In this document: piece by piece, positions 33,597 to 42,396 of the stretch
How positions within the stretch are numbered: the first letter of the stretch is position 1
Layout: each line of letters opens with the position of its first letter
NCBI RefSeq assembly: GCF_025938155.1
Contig: NZ_JAPCZG010000005.1
Coordinates: 62,001 to 126,000 of the forward strand
Direction: 5' to 3'
DNA from: Novosphingobium sp. KCTC 2891
GTDB lineage: Bacteria; Pseudomonadota; Alphaproteobacteria; Sphingomonadales; Sphingomonadaceae
Length of the DNA stretch: 64,000 nucleotides
The notes under the pieces: model-generated
Seen by the model: only the letters and a program-made list of their open reading frames with translations
What the model was told of the DNA's origin: nothing
Database searches by the model: none
Translations under genes and position numbers: made by a program

Positions 33597-34172
33597 ATGG
33601 CCAAGCTCTATTTCTACTACGCCAGCATGAACGCGGGCAAATCCACCACGCTGCTTCAGGCGGACTTCAACTACCGCGAGCGCGGCATGGCGACCATGCT
33701 GTGGACCGCCGCGGTGGACGACCGTGCGGCCGAAGCGGCAATCGCCAGCCGGATCGGGCTGGGGGCCGACGCGCACCGCTTCGCTGCCGACACCGACCTG
33801 TGGGCGAAAGTCGGCGCGGCGCACGCGGTACAGCCGCTGGCCTGCGTGCTGGTGGACGAAGCGCAGTTCCTGACGAAAGCGCAAGTGTGGCAGCTCGCCC
33901 GGCTTGCCGACGAAGCGGGCATTCCCGTGCTGTGCTATGGGCTGCGCACCGATTTTCGTGGCGAGCTGTTCGAAGGTGCAGCGGCACTGCTCGGCATCGC
34001 GGATGCACTGACCGAGTTGAAAGCCGTCTGCCACTGCGGACGCAAGGCGACGATGAACCTGCGTGTCGATGCCGAAGGCGGAGCAGTGCGGGCCGGGGCG
34101 CAGACCGAGATCGGCGGCAACGACCGCTATGTGGCCTTGTGCCGCCCTCATTTCAGCGAGGCCATGCGGTGA
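33597..34172 (+). CDS. tdk: Thymidine kinase (type II)
   Basis: 191 residues. The P-loop is [12 protein letters not shown] (residues 9-20), the Walker B-like region [10 protein letters not shown] (85-93) carries the catalytic Glu, and the lasso/zinc region has [12 protein letters not shown] and ALCRPHF. It phosphorylates thymidine to dTMP in the salvage pathway, as a tetramer inhibited by dTTP in this family. Length agrees with E. coli Tdk. It is followed by a GNAT gene with a four-base overlap (GTGA). The presence of Tdk within the rbfA-truB cluster is an insertion into the usual order. Confidence 0.95.
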   Translation: MAKLYFYYASMNAGKSTTLLQADFNYRERGMATMLWTAAVDDRAAEAAIASRIGLGADAHRFAADTDLWAKVGAAHAVQPLACVLVDEAQFLTKAQVWQLARLADEAGIPVLCYGLRTDFRGELFEGAAALLGIADALTELKAVCHCGRKATMNLRVDAEGGAVRAGAQTEIGGNDRYVALCRPHFSEAMR

Positions 34173-34720
34173 ACGACGCGGCTCTCTACGTTCCCCTGTC
34201 AGACGGAGATCTCTCGCTCGAACCGCTGGCCGAGGCGCACCGCGAAGCCTTGCGCGCCGCCTGCGCTCAGGATGCCCACATATGGGAGATCTATCCCACG
34301 TCGTGGGAAGGTGCGCATTTCGATCCGCAGTTCGATGCCGTGCTGGCCGGTGCGCCGCGCCGCCGGGCCTATGCCGTGTGCCACCAGGGCACGGTCGCCG
34401 GCATGACCGCATGGATCGAACAGGGGCAGCCGGGCTGGTCGATCGAGATCGGCAACAGCTACATCGTGCCCGCCTTGCGCGGCACCGGCTTCAACACACG
34501 CCTCAAGCACCTGATGATCGGCCATGCCTTCGCCTGCGGGCTGGAGCGCGTCGGCTTCAAGGTGGACGCGCGCAACACGCGCAGCCAGGCCGCCGTGCTC
34601 AAGCTGGGCGCGGTGCGCGAAGGCGTGCTGCGCCACGAACGCCGAACCTGGAACGGCCATGTGCGTGACACGGTGTCCTTCAGCATCCTGCGCCGCGAAT
34701 GGAGCGCCCGCACCTCATGA
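34169..34720 (+). CDS. GNAT family N-acetyltransferase (RimJ/RimL-like)
   Basis: 183 residues from GTG 34169, which overlaps the tdk stop by four bases. The fold of RimJ/RimL-type GNAT enzymes is visible: [20 protein letters not shown] at the N-terminus, [20 protein letters not shown] (beta-4/alpha-3 acetyl-CoA binding, here RGTGFN instead of the classical RGxGxG/A), and [20 protein letters not shown] with the following [12 protein letters not shown]. It acetylates a protein N-terminus, an amino acid or a small amine; the substrate is not predictable. Its stop overlaps the next start (ATGA). Confidence 0.88.
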   Translation: MNDAALYVPLSDGDLSLEPLAEAHREALRAACAQDAHIWEIYPTSWEGAHFDPQFDAVLAGAPRRRAYAVCHQGTVAGMTAWIEQGQPGWSIEIGNSYIVPALRGTGFNTRLKHLMIGHAFACGLERVGFKVDARNTRSQAAVLKLGAVREGVLRHERRTWNGHVRDTVSFSILRREWSARTS

Positions 34721-35418
34721 ACGCCACCATCTACGACGTTGCCACGCTCGTCCTGCCGCTGATCTTCGCGATCGTGTTCCACGAGGTCGCGCACGGTTGG
34801 GCGGCGCGTCTGCTCGGCGATCCGACTGCGTGGGAGCAGCGGCGGCTCAGCCTCAATCCGCTGCGCCATGTCGATCCTGTGGGCACCATCCTGCTGCCCG
34901 GCGCGCTCAAGCTGATGGGCCTGCCCGTGTTCGGCTGGGCCAAGCCGGTGCCGGTGAACTATGCGCGGCTCAACAATCCCAAGCGCGACATGGCGTTCGT
35001 CGGCGCGGCGGGACCGGTCTCGAACTTCGTGCTGGCGCTCCTCGCCGCGCTGGGGCTGGGGCTGCTGGTGCGTCTGATCGACGTGCGGGTGGAGCCCGGC
35101 CTGTGGGTCCGCTTCATCGCGGACAATCTCCAGAACTTCATCCTGCTCAATGTCTTCCTCGGCGTGTTCAACCTGATCCCGCTGCCGCCCTTCGACGGTT
35201 CGCGCATCCTGCGCGGGCTGCTGCCGATGGGCGGGGTCAGGGTGCTCGACCGCATCGAGCCCTATGGCATTCCGGTGTTCATGCTCGTCTTCATCGTGCT
35301 GCCGTGGCTGGTGCCGGGGCTGCATCTGGTTGACCGGCTGATCCTGCCGCCCGTGGGCTGGATGATCGAGCAGTACCAGCACGTCGCTTCGTGGGCCGCC
35401 GGACCGGAGCCGATCTGA
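34717..35418 (+). CDS. Site-2 protease-like M50 family membrane peptidase
   Basis: 233 residues and six hydrophobic segments. Zinc-binding HEVAH (FAIVFHEVAHGWAARLLGD) in the first span and NLIPLPPFDGSRIL (third ligand Asp in the PPFDG motif) are both intact. GAAGPVSNFVLALLAAL is the G-rich loop. This is the short SpoIVFB-like/YwhC-type branch without PDZ domain. It probably cleaves a membrane protein in the inner membrane, but no partner anti-sigma factor gene is beside it. Overlaps the GNAT gene by four bases and stops two bases before truB. Confidence 0.92.
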   Translation: MNATIYDVATLVLPLIFAIVFHEVAHGWAARLLGDPTAWEQRRLSLNPLRHVDPVGTILLPGALKLMGLPVFGWAKPVPVNYARLNNPKRDMAFVGAAGPVSNFVLALLAALGLGLLVRLIDVRVEPGLWVRFIADNLQNFILLNVFLGVFNLIPLPPFDGSRILRGLLPMGGVRVLDRIEPYGIPVFMLVFIVLPWLVPGLHLVDRLILPPVGWMIEQYQHVASWAAGPEPI

Positions 35419-35420
35419 CC

Positions 35421-36335
35421 ATGGTCGATGGCTGGATCATTCTCGACAAGCCGCTGGAGCTTGGCTCGACGCAGGGCGTCGCCGCGGTCAAGCGCAACCT
35501 GCGGCAGGCGGGTTACGGCAAGGTCAAGGTCGGGCACGGCGGCACGCTCGATCCGCTGGCCACCGGGGTGCTCCCGATCGCGGTGGGCGAGGCGACGAAG
35601 CTGGCCGGGCGGATGCTCGACGCGAGCAAGGAATACGCCTTCACCGTCCGCTTCGGCGAGGAGACCGACACTCTCGATCTGGAGGGCAAGGTGGTTGCGG
35701 TCAGCGACGTCCGGCCTTCGCTCGATGCCCTTCAGGCGGCGTTAGGTGCCTTTCAGGACACCATTGAACAGGTGCCGCCCGCCTATTCCGCACTGATGAT
35801 CGACGGACAGCGCGCCTATGACCGCGCCCGCGCCGGAGAGGACGTGGAAATGCCCACGCGCACGGTCACGATCTATGCGCTTGTCCTTGAAGGCACCGAG
35901 GGACCGGGCGAGGCGCTCGAATCCGCGACCCTGCGCGCCCACGTGTCGAAGGGCACCTATATCCGCAGCCTCGCGCGGGATATCGCCCGCGCGCTGGGCA
36001 GCGTCGGCCACGTCACCATGCTGCGCCGCCTGCGCGCCGGGCCGTTCGGCTTGGAAAACGCGATTTCACTGGACAATCTCAACGATGTCGGTAAAGGCGC
36101 GCCCCTTGAACACGTAATCTTGCCGCTGGAGGCAGGGCTGGTCGACATCCCGGCTCTTGACCTTGATCCCGAGCAGGCGAGGGCGGTCCGACAGGGCCGC
36201 GTTCTAACGGGATTGCCCTGTAACGACGGGCTTTTCTGGGCGCGAAACGGCACTGTGCCGGTCGCGCTCGTTGAGCTTTCAGGCGGAAGCCTGACCGTGG
36301 TGCGGGGGTTCAACCTTCCGGATGTCGCGGAGTAA
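35421..36335 (+). CDS. truB: tRNA pseudouridine(55) synthase TruB
   Basis: 304 residues. The catalytic Asp lies in [40 protein letters not shown] and [17 protein letters not shown] are further TruB landmarks, and the C-terminal PUA-like part includes [13 protein letters not shown]. It makes pseudouridine 55 in the T-loop of most tRNAs. The first residues [20 protein letters not shown] are conserved and fix the ATG. It lies between the M50 gene and rpsO, matching the rbfA-truB-rpsO-pnp order common in proteobacteria. Confidence 0.97.
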   Translation: MVDGWIILDKPLELGSTQGVAAVKRNLRQAGYGKVKVGHGGTLDPLATGVLPIAVGEATKLAGRMLDASKEYAFTVRFGEETDTLDLEGKVVAVSDVRPSLDALQAALGAFQDTIEQVPPAYSALMIDGQRAYDRARAGEDVEMPTRTVTIYALVLEGTEGPGEALESATLRAHVSKGTYIRSLARDIARALGSVGHVTMLRRLRAGPFGLENAISLDNLNDVGKGAPLEHVILPLEAGLVDIPALDLDPEQARAVRQGRVLTGLPCNDGLFWARNGTVPVALVELSGGSLTVVRGFNLPDVAE

Positions 36336-36340
36336 ATAAT

Positions 36341-36610
36341 ATGTCGATCAGCGCTGAAAAGAAGCAGGAAGTCATTCAGGGCAATGCCCGCGCCGAGGGC
36401 GACACCGGTTCGCCGGAAGTCCAGGTCGCAATCCTGACCAGCCGCATTCAGACGCTGACCGAGCACTTCAAGAGCCACCACAAGGACAACCATTCCCGCC
36501 GTGGCCTGCTGATGATGGTGAACAAGCGCCGTTCGCTGCTCGACTACCTGAAGAAGAAGGATGTCGACCGGTACAACGCGCTGATCCAGAAGCTCGGTCT
36601 TCGCAAGTAA
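36341..36610 (+). CDS. rpsO: 30S ribosomal protein S15
   Basis: 89 residues, the exact expected length. [60 protein letters not shown] and [20 protein letters not shown] are all S15 signatures. It is a primary binder of the 16S rRNA central domain. The start lies five bases after truB; a good terminator follows it, so pnp has its own or a read-through transcript. In E. coli S15 represses its own mRNA through a pseudoknot; no such element is obvious here. Confidence 0.99.
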   Translation: MSISAEKKQEVIQGNARAEGDTGSPEVQVAILTSRIQTLTEHFKSHHKDNHSRRGLLMMVNKRRSLLDYLKKKDVDRYNALIQKLGLRK

Positions 36611-36619
36611 CCAAGCGGA

Positions 36620-36645
36620 AGCGGCCCCATTGTGGGCCGCTTTTT
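36620..36645 (+). terminator. Intrinsic terminator after rpsO
   Basis: AGCGGCCC / GGGCCGCT, 8-bp stem with a 6-base loop, followed by TTTTT. Separates rpsO from pnp. Confidence 0.85.
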
Positions 36646-36775
36646 GCATCGGGCCCGTCATGCAATTCGGCAGCGGACCCCTGGGGCCAGGAAAAATGCC
36701 CCGCACCGGACCGGGACGGTATCCCCGGCAGCAAACCCCGCGGAGCAATAGGGCGCGCGGGCTGAAGGAAACGAA

Positions 36776-39079
36776 ATGTTCGACGTCAAAACCGTATCGC
36801 TGGAGTGGGGCGGAAAGACCCTCACTCTCGAAACCGGCCGCATTGCCCGTCAGGCCAATGGCGCGGTTCTCGCTACCTACGGTGAAACCGTGGTGCTGTG
36901 CGCAGTCACGGCCGCCAAGTCGGTGAAGGAAGGCCAGGACTTCTTCCCGCTGACCGTCCACTACCAGGAAAAGTTCTCGTCGGCCGGTCGTATCCCGGGC
37001 GGCTTCTTCAAGCGCGAGCGCGGCGCGACGGAAAAGGAAACGCTGGTTTCCCGCCTGATCGACCGCCCGGTTCGTCCGCTGTTCCCCGAAGGTTTCTACA
37101 ACGAAATCAACGTCATCGCTCAGGTTCTGAGCTATGATGGCGAGACTGAGCCTGATGTCGTCGCGATGATCGCCGCCTCGGCCGCGCTGACGATCTCGGG
37201 CGTTCCGTTCATGGGCCCGATCGGCGCCGCGCGCGTCGGCTTCAAGGACGGCGAATACCAGCTCAACCCGTCGCTGTCGCAGGCCGCCGAAGGCCGCCTC
37301 GACCTCGTCGTGGCCGCGACCGACAACGCCGTGATGATGGTGGAATCGGAAGCCAAGGAGCTGACCGAAGACGAAATGCTGGGCGCCGTCATGTTCGCGC
37401 ATGACGAGATCCGCAAGGTCGTCGGCGCGATCATCCAGCTGGCTGAAAAGGCCGCGAAGGAGCCTTGGGACGTCGACCTGTCGGACAACACCGCCGACAT
37501 CAAGAAGAAGCTCAAGGACATCGTCGGCAAGGACGTTGCTGCCGCCTACAAGCTGACCGACAAGTCGGCCCGCTCGAACGCGCTCAACGAAGCCCGCGCC
37601 AAGGCGAAGGCCGCGTTCTCGGACGAGACCCCGCAGACCCAGATGGTCGCCATGAAGACCATGAAGAAGGTCGAGGCGGACATCGTGCGCACCGCCATCC
37701 TCAAGGACGGCCAGCGCATCGACGGTCGCACCACCACGCAGGTCCGCCCGATCGAATCGATCGTCGGCTTCCTGCCGCGCACGCATGGTTCGTCGCTGTT
37801 CACCCGCGGCGAGACGCAGGCGATCTGCACCACCACGCTGGGCACCAAGGACGCCGAGCAGATGATCGACGGTCTGGACGGTCTGTCCTACCAGCGCTTC
37901 ATGCTGCACTACAACTTCCCGCCCTACTCGGTCGGTGAAGTGGGCCGCTTCGGCGCGCCGGGCCGCCGCGAAGTCGGCCACGGCAAGCTGGCATGGCGCG
38001 CCCTGAACCCGGTGCTGCCTTCGAAGGAAGACTTCCCCTACACGATCCGCGTGCTGTCCGACATCACCGAGTCCAACGGCTCGTCGTCGATGGCCACGGT
38101 GTGCGGCGGCTGCCTTTCGATGATGGACGCCGGCGTTCCGATCGAGCGTCCGGTTTCCGGCATCGCGATGGGCCTGATCCTTGAAGGCGACGAGTTCGCC
38201 GTTCTTTCGGACATCTTGGGCGACGAGGATCACCTCGGCGACATGGACTTCAAGGTGGCGGGCACTTCGGCCGGCATCACCACGATGCAGATGGACATCA
38301 AGATCGCGGGCATCACGCGCGAGATCATGGCGCAGGCGCTGCGTCAGGCGAGCGAAGGCCGCGCGCACATCCTGAACGAGATGACCAAGGCTCTGGGCTC
38401 TGCCCGTACCGAGCTGTCGGCTCACGCTCCGCGCATCGAGACGATCCAGATCGACAAGTCGAAGATCCGTGAAGTGATCGGCACCGGCGGCAAGGTCATC
38501 CGCGAGATCGTCGCGGAAACCGGCGCCAAGGTGGACATCGATGACGAAGGCCTGATCAAGATCTCGTCGTCCGACACCGCGCAGATCGAAGCCGCCAAGA
38601 AGTGGATCCTCGGCATCGTCGAGGAAGCCGAAGTCGGCAAGGTCTACGACGGCAAGGTCGTCAACATCGTCGATTTCGGCGCATTCGTGAACTTCATGGG
38701 TGGCAAGGACGGCCTCGTCCACGTCTCCGAAATGCGGAACGAGCGCGTCGAGAAGCCGACCGATGTGGTCAAGGAAGGCCAGGCCGTGAAGGTCAAGGTC
38801 CTCGAGATCGACCAGCGCGGCAAGGTTCGCCTGTCGATGCGCGTCGTCGACCAGGAAACCGGTGCAGAGCTGGAAGACACCCGTCCCGCCCGCGAACCGC
38901 GCAGCGACCGTGGCGATCGTGGCAGCGACCGTCGTGGCCCGCGCCGCGATGGCGACCGCGGCCCGCGCCGTGAAGGTGGCGACCGTGGTCCCCGCCGCGA
39001 AGGCGGCGATCGTGGCCCGCGCCGCGAAGATGGTCCGGCTCCCGACCACATGCCGGCGTTCCTCAAGTCCGACGACTGA
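36776..39079 (+). CDS. pnp: Polyribonucleotide nucleotidyltransferase (PNPase)
   Basis: 767 residues, longer than the about 710 of E. coli because of a C-terminal tail. Two RNase PH domains ([40 protein letters not shown]) with the RSLF-like loop [12 protein letters not shown], the helical linker, then KH ([20 protein letters not shown]) and S1 ([20 protein letters not shown]) domains. It degrades RNA 3' to 5' phosphorolytically as a trimer. The tail from about residue 705 is an Arg/Gly/Asp repeat ending [11 protein letters not shown] leader of about 130 bp follows the rpsO terminator. GAAGGAAAC lies near the ATG. Confidence 0.98.
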   Translation: MFDVKTVSLEWGGKTLTLETGRIARQANGAVLATYGETVVLCAVTAAKSVKEGQDFFPLTVHYQEKFSSAGRIPGGFFKRERGATEKETLVSRLIDRPVRPLFPEGFYNEINVIAQVLSYDGETEPDVVAMIAASAALTISGVPFMGPIGAARVGFKDGEYQLNPSLSQAAEGRLDLVVAATDNAVMMVESEAKELTEDEMLGAVMFAHDEIRKVVGAIIQLAEKAAKEPWDVDLSDNTADIKKKLKDIVGKDVAAAYKLTDKSARSNALNEARAKAKAAFSDETPQTQMVAMKTMKKVEADIVRTAILKDGQRIDGRTTTQVRPIESIVGFLPRTHGSSLFTRGETQAICTTTLGTKDAEQMIDGLDGLSYQRFMLHYNFPPYSVGEVGRFGAPGRREVGHGKLAWRALNPVLPSKEDFPYTIRVLSDITESNGSSSMATVCGGCLSMMDAGVPIERPVSGIAMGLILEGDEFAVLSDILGDEDHLGDMDFKVAGTSAGITTMQMDIKIAGITREIMAQALRQASEGRAHILNEMTKALGSARTELSAHAPRIETIQIDKSKIREVIGTGGKVIREIVAETGAKVDIDDEGLIKISSSDTAQIEAAKKWILGIVEEAEVGKVYDGKVVNIVDFGAFVNFMGGKDGLVHVSEMRNERVEKPTDVVKEGQAVKVKVLEIDQRGKVRLSMRVVDQETGAELEDTRPAREPRSDRGDRGSDRRGPRRDGDRGPRREGGDRGPRREGGDRGPRREDGPAPDHMPAFLKSDD
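38951..39031 (+). repeat. Three tandem 27-bp coding repeats in the pnp tail
   Basis: Units at 38951-38977, 38978-39004 and 39005-39031 encode [18 protein letters not shown] and [10 protein letters not shown] degenerate earlier unit ([13 protein letters not shown]) precedes them. The DNA copies differ at silent positions, so the peptide repeat is what is kept. Confidence 0.85.
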
Positions 39080-39104
39080 GGACGGCCGACAGGTCTGAAA
39101 CAGG

Positions 39105-39138
39105 AAAGGGCCCGCAGCGATGCGGGCCCTTTTCTTTT
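39105..39138 (+). terminator. Intrinsic terminator after pnp
   Basis: AAAGGGCCCGCA / TGCGGGCCCTTT, perfect 12-bp stem with a GCGA loop and a TCTTTT tail, 26 bp after the pnp stop. Confidence 0.9.
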
Positions 39139-39195
39139 GGTCGATGTGCTGTTTGCCTGCCCGCCGGCCAAGGACCGCGCCGCCGACCGGGCAGT

Positions 39196-40626
39196 TCAGG
39201 CCGCGCGTTCGGGCGCGTTCTCGATGCCGAGTTCCGACAGCTTGCGATAGAGCGTCGAGCGACCGATGCCGAGGCGGCGCGCGACTTCGGTCATGCGGCC
39301 GCGATAATGGCCAATGGCAAGGCGGATCACGTCCGCCTCGATTTCCTCCAGCGGGCGCAGGTTGCCATCGGGCGTGAAAAGCATGACCCCGCCGCCTTCG
39401 CTGACCGGCGGGGCGGCGCGTGCCGTATCGCCCACCATCGACGAGAGATTGGGGAAATCCTGTGCGGTGAGCATCTCGCCGTCGCAGAACACCGCGGCGC
39501 GGAACAGCGTGGCCTGCAACTGGCGGACGTTGCCGGGCCAGTCGTAGGCACCGAGCAGCGCCAGCGCGCCATCGGTCACGCCCAACGGACGCAGGCCCGG
39601 CTGCTCGCCGATGCGCGCAAGGAAATGACGGGCCAGCGCAGGAATGTCGCCCGCGCGCTGGCGGAGCGGCGGCAAGTGGACGATCAGTCCGGCCAGCGCA
39701 TCGGCCAGGCCGGTGTCGAACAGGTCCGCCTCGGCCAGATCGCGCAGCGCCGCGTTGCTGCAGAGCAGCAGGCGGACATCGACGCGGAAGCTGTGGCGCG
39801 CACCGATGGGCTGGACGTCGCCCCGGGCCAGGAATTCTGCAAGGCGTTGCTGCACGTGGGTGGGCAGGCGGTCGATCTCGTCGATCACCAGCGTGCCGCC
39901 ATCGGCGTGCTGGAGCGCGCCGACGTGGCGCTCGAACGCGCCGGCGAAGGCACCCTTTTCATGCCCGAACAGCACCGATTCGATCTGGTTGGCGGGAATT
40001 CCCCCGGCATTGACGATCCGCAGCGGCGCCTTGGCGCGCGGGCTGGCCGCGTGCATCGCGCGCACCAGCATTTCCTTGCCGGTGCCGCTTTCGCCCTCGA
40101 TCAGGACGGTGGTCTGCGTGCGGGCCGCCTTGGCCGCGATCGCCAGAGCAGCGCGGAAGGCCGGTGCCGCGCCGATCATCGAATCGAAATCGAGCGTGGT
40201 GTCGAACTTCTCGGTCAGCGGCTGCAATTCGGCATTCGGCACTTCGCGCGTGGTCGCGGCGCGCAGCGCCTGGAGCAGGCGATCGGGCGAGACCGGCTTG
40301 ATCAGGTAATCGGTCGCCCCCGCGCGCATCGCTTCCACGGCGAGCAGCGGCGAGGAACTGGTGGTGAGCATCAGGATCGGCAGCGCGGGGCGGCGTGCCT
40401 TCAGTTCCGCGATCAGCGTGCAGGCATCGTCGCCCGGCACCCACTGGTCGAGGATGATCGCCCCCAGTTGCATTCCCTGCCGCGTGCCGAGCGTGGCGAT
40501 CGCGGTTTCGGTGTCGCGGGCGATGATCGTGCGCCAGCCTTCGCGCGCGGCGAGAGCCGAGACGAGACGGCTTTGCGCCGGTTCGTCGTCGATCAGCATC
40601 AGCAGGCGATCTTCGGGTTCGGTCAT
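39196..40626 (-). CDS. NtrC-like response regulator with degenerate AAA+ domain
   Basis: 476 residues: receiver (LMLIDDEPAQSR; phosphoacceptor Asp60 in IILDQWVPGDD; Lys110 in YLIKPVS), AAA+ domain, Fis-type helix-turn-helix (MTEVARRLGIGRSTLYRKLS). Walker A GESGTGKE (178-185) and Walker B LVIDEID are intact. The sigma-54-contact loop reads GAFAGA (225-230) instead of GAFTGA. The region that normally is FREDLYYRLN, holding the arginine fingers, reads LFDTGLADALAG. ATP may bind, but sigma-54 remodelling as in NtrC looks doubtful. It may act as a DNA-binding regulator with ordinary RNA polymerase, or as an antagonist. No histidine kinase gene is adjacent. Confidence 0.9.
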   Translation of the reverse strand: MTEPEDRLLMLIDDEPAQSRLVSALAAREGWRTIIARDTETAIATLGTRQGMQLGAIILDQWVPGDDACTLIAELKARRPALPILMLTTSSSPLLAVEAMRAGATDYLIKPVSPDRLLQALRAATTREVPNAELQPLTEKFDTTLDFDSMIGAAPAFRAALAIAAKAARTQTTVLIEGESGTGKEMLVRAMHAASPRAKAPLRIVNAGGIPANQIESVLFGHEKGAFAGAFERHVGALQHADGGTLVIDEIDRLPTHVQQRLAEFLARGDVQPIGARHSFRVDVRLLLCSNAALRDLAEADLFDTGLADALAGLIVHLPPLRQRAGDIPALARHFLARIGEQPGLRPLGVTDGALALLGAYDWPGNVRQLQATLFRAAVFCDGEMLTAQDFPNLSSMVGDTARAAPPVSEGGGVMLFTPDGNLRPLEEIEADVIRLAIGHYRGRMTEVARRLGIGRSTLYRKLSELGIENAPERAA

Positions 40627-40840
40627 GGTCTCCCGGACTTTCGCTACCAGCGTTCTTCCAACTGCACCCCGTCATTTGGACAGGCCCGGTCTTTTGAACA
40701 GGAGCCTGAATAGACGGTTCGGGTAAAGAGGCGATTAAGCGCAAGGCCCATGTTTACGTCCAAGCGAATGCTTGAGCGGGGAATAGGCTGCGGCTAGAGC
40801 AAGCGCGCGCGCACAAGCGCGTGCCTCAAGGGGTTTGAAA

Positions 40841-40963
40841 ATGGCTTCTGCAAACGACATGAAGGCCGCAAATGCGACCTATGCCGGCTTCATCAACATG
40901 ATCAAGTACTCGATCCCGGTGATTGCCGTGATCACCGCCTTTGTCGTCCTGATCATCCAGTAA
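40841..40963 (+). CDS. aa3-type cytochrome c oxidase subunit IV-like peptide (40 aa)
   Basis: MASANDMKAANATYAGFINM followed by IKYSIPVIAVITAFVVLIIQ: a short amphipathic N-terminus and a single membrane helix, matching the bacterial aa3-oxidase subunit IV family (DMKAxxxTYxGF motif). It is the first ORF of the transhydrogenase operon and stops six bases before pntAA. This linkage is common in alphaproteobacteria, although the other oxidase genes are elsewhere. Whether it belongs to the oxidase or serves the transhydrogenase has, to my knowledge, not been settled. No strong ribosome-binding site; GGGG lies ten bases upstream. Confidence 0.85.
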   Translation: MASANDMKAANATYAGFINMIKYSIPVIAVITAFVVLIIQ

Positions 40964-40969
40964 TCGCAC

Positions 40970-42100
40970 GTGACAGGGGCAACGAAAATCGCCGTCCTCA
41001 AAGAGAGGGCGGAAGGGGAGAACCGGGTTTCGGCGACGCCGGAGACGGTGAAGAAGTTCATCGCTTTGGGCGCGTCGGTCCGGGTGGAAGCGGGGGCCGG
41101 TGCCGGTGCCTCGATTTCCGACGAGGACTATCGCACGGCCGGGGCCGAAGTGGTCGCTGATGGCGCTGCTTCGGGCGCGGACATCGTGCTGGGCGTGCAG
41201 GGTCCGGAAACGGACGTGCTGGCCGGTGCGAAGCCGGGCGCATGGGTCGTCGCCAGCCTCGATCCGTTTGGCAAGCGCGGGCGCATCGACGCCTATGCTT
41301 CCGCCGGATATGAAGCTTTGGCGATGGAGTTCATGCCGCGCATCACCCGTGCGCAGTCCATGGACATCCTGTCCTCGCAATCGAACCTGGCCGGTTACAA
41401 GGCCGTGATCGTTGCCGCTGACCTTTACGGTCGCGCGTTTCCGATGATGATGACCGCCGCGGGCACGGTTTCCGCCGCCAAGGCCTTCATCATGGGTGTG
41501 GGCGTGGCCGGCCTTCAGGCGATCGCCACCGCGCGTCGCCTGGGGGCGCAGGTTTCCGCCACCGACGTGCGCTCCGCCACCAAGGAGCAGATCCAGTCGC
41601 TCGGCGCCAAGCCGATCTTCGTGGAGAGCGTGAAGGGCATCGAGGGCGAAGGCGCCGGCGGTTATGCCACGGAAATGAGCGAGGAATACCAGAAGGCGCA
41701 GGCCGAGCTGGTATCGTCGCACATCGCCAAGCAGGACATCGTCATCACCACCGCGCTGATCCCGGGGCGCGCTGCGCCGCGCCTGATCACCGACGCGCAG
41801 ATCGCCTCGATGAAGCCCGGTTCGGTCATTTTCGACCTTGCCGTGTCGCAGGGCGGCAACGTCGAAGGCTCGGTGGCCGATCAGGTCGTGGTCAAGCACG
41901 GCGTCAAGATCATCGGGTATTCCAATACCGCGACGCATCTCGCCGCCGACGCTTCGGCGCTGTTCAGCCGCAATCTCTACAACTTCCTCTCGGCCTTCTG
42001 GGACAAGGAACAGGGCAAGCCCGTTCTGGACGAGGAAATCGGCAACGCCATCCGCCTGACGCAGGGTGGCAAGGTCGTGAACGAACGACTGCTCGGCTGA
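40970..42100 (+). CDS. pntAA: NAD(P) transhydrogenase subunit alpha part 1 (PntAA)
   Basis: 376 residues from a GTG six bases after the upstream peptide, with no visible Shine-Dalgarno. KIAVLKERAEGENRVSATPE opens the alanine-dehydrogenase/PNT-like fold; GVGVAGLQAIATARRLGAQV is the NAD-binding Gly motif of domain I. This soluble subunit transfers hydride between NADH and NADP+ at the cytoplasmic side of the complex. In this organism the alpha chain is split (PntAA plus PntAB), as in other alphaproteobacteria, rather than fused as in E. coli. Followed by pntAB after 11 bp. Confidence 0.95.
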   Translation: MTGATKIAVLKERAEGENRVSATPETVKKFIALGASVRVEAGAGAGASISDEDYRTAGAEVVADGAASGADIVLGVQGPETDVLAGAKPGAWVVASLDPFGKRGRIDAYASAGYEALAMEFMPRITRAQSMDILSSQSNLAGYKAVIVAADLYGRAFPMMMTAAGTVSAAKAFIMGVGVAGLQAIATARRLGAQVSATDVRSATKEQIQSLGAKPIFVESVKGIEGEGAGGYATEMSEEYQKAQAELVSSHIAKQDIVITTALIPGRAAPRLITDAQIASMKPGSVIFDLAVSQGGNVEGSVADQVVVKHGVKIIGYSNTATHLAADASALFSRNLYNFLSAFWDKEQGKPVLDEEIGNAIRLTQGGKVVNERLLG

Positions 42101-42111
42101 GGGGGGCTGAC

Positions 42112-42396
42112 ATGGACTTCATTGCAATTCTCTCCATCTTCGTGATGGCCTGCTTCGTGGGCTATTACGTCGTGTGGTCGGTGACGCCGGCGCTGCACAC
42201 GCCGCTGATGGCGGTCACCAACGCGATTTCTTCGGTCATCGTGGTCGGCGCGCTGGTCGCGTCGGCGGCTGAAGGTTCTGCCGTTTCCAAGTGGCTGGGC
42301 CTCGGCGCGGTCGTTCTGGCCAGCGTCAACATCTTCGGCGGCTTCGCCGTGACCGAGCGCATGCTCGCGATGTACAAGAAGAAGGAGCGCAAGTGA
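42112..42396 (+). CDS. pntAB: NAD(P) transhydrogenase subunit alpha part 2 (PntAB)
   Basis: 94 residues, mostly membrane: IAILSIFVMACFVGYYVVW, TPLMAVTNAISSVIVVGALV and LGLGAVVLASVNIFGGFAV form three spans, ending with the basic tail MYKKKERK. The motif HTPLMAVTNAISSVIVVGAL is typical of PntA domain II. Together with PntB it forms the proton channel that couples hydride transfer to the proton gradient. Its stop overlaps the pntB start by one base. Confidence 0.95.
   Translation: MDFIAILSIFVMACFVGYYVVWSVTPALHTPLMAVTNAISSVIVVGALVASAAEGSAVSKWLGLGAVVLASVNIFGGFAVTERMLAMYKKKERK

Noticed and set aside
36646-36775. Leader between rpsO and pnp as an RNase III-processed hairpin like that of E. coli
   Set aside because: Short G/C-rich pairings exist, but no long double-stranded stem comparable to the E. 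coli element was found.
35957-39049. A 1030-codon open frame on the minus strand opposite truB, rpsO and pnp
   Set aside because: It is the mirror of strongly biased real genes; S15, TruB and PNPase on the plus strand are unmistakable, and the antisense translation is compositionally odd (Asp/Val/His/Arg-rich) without domains.
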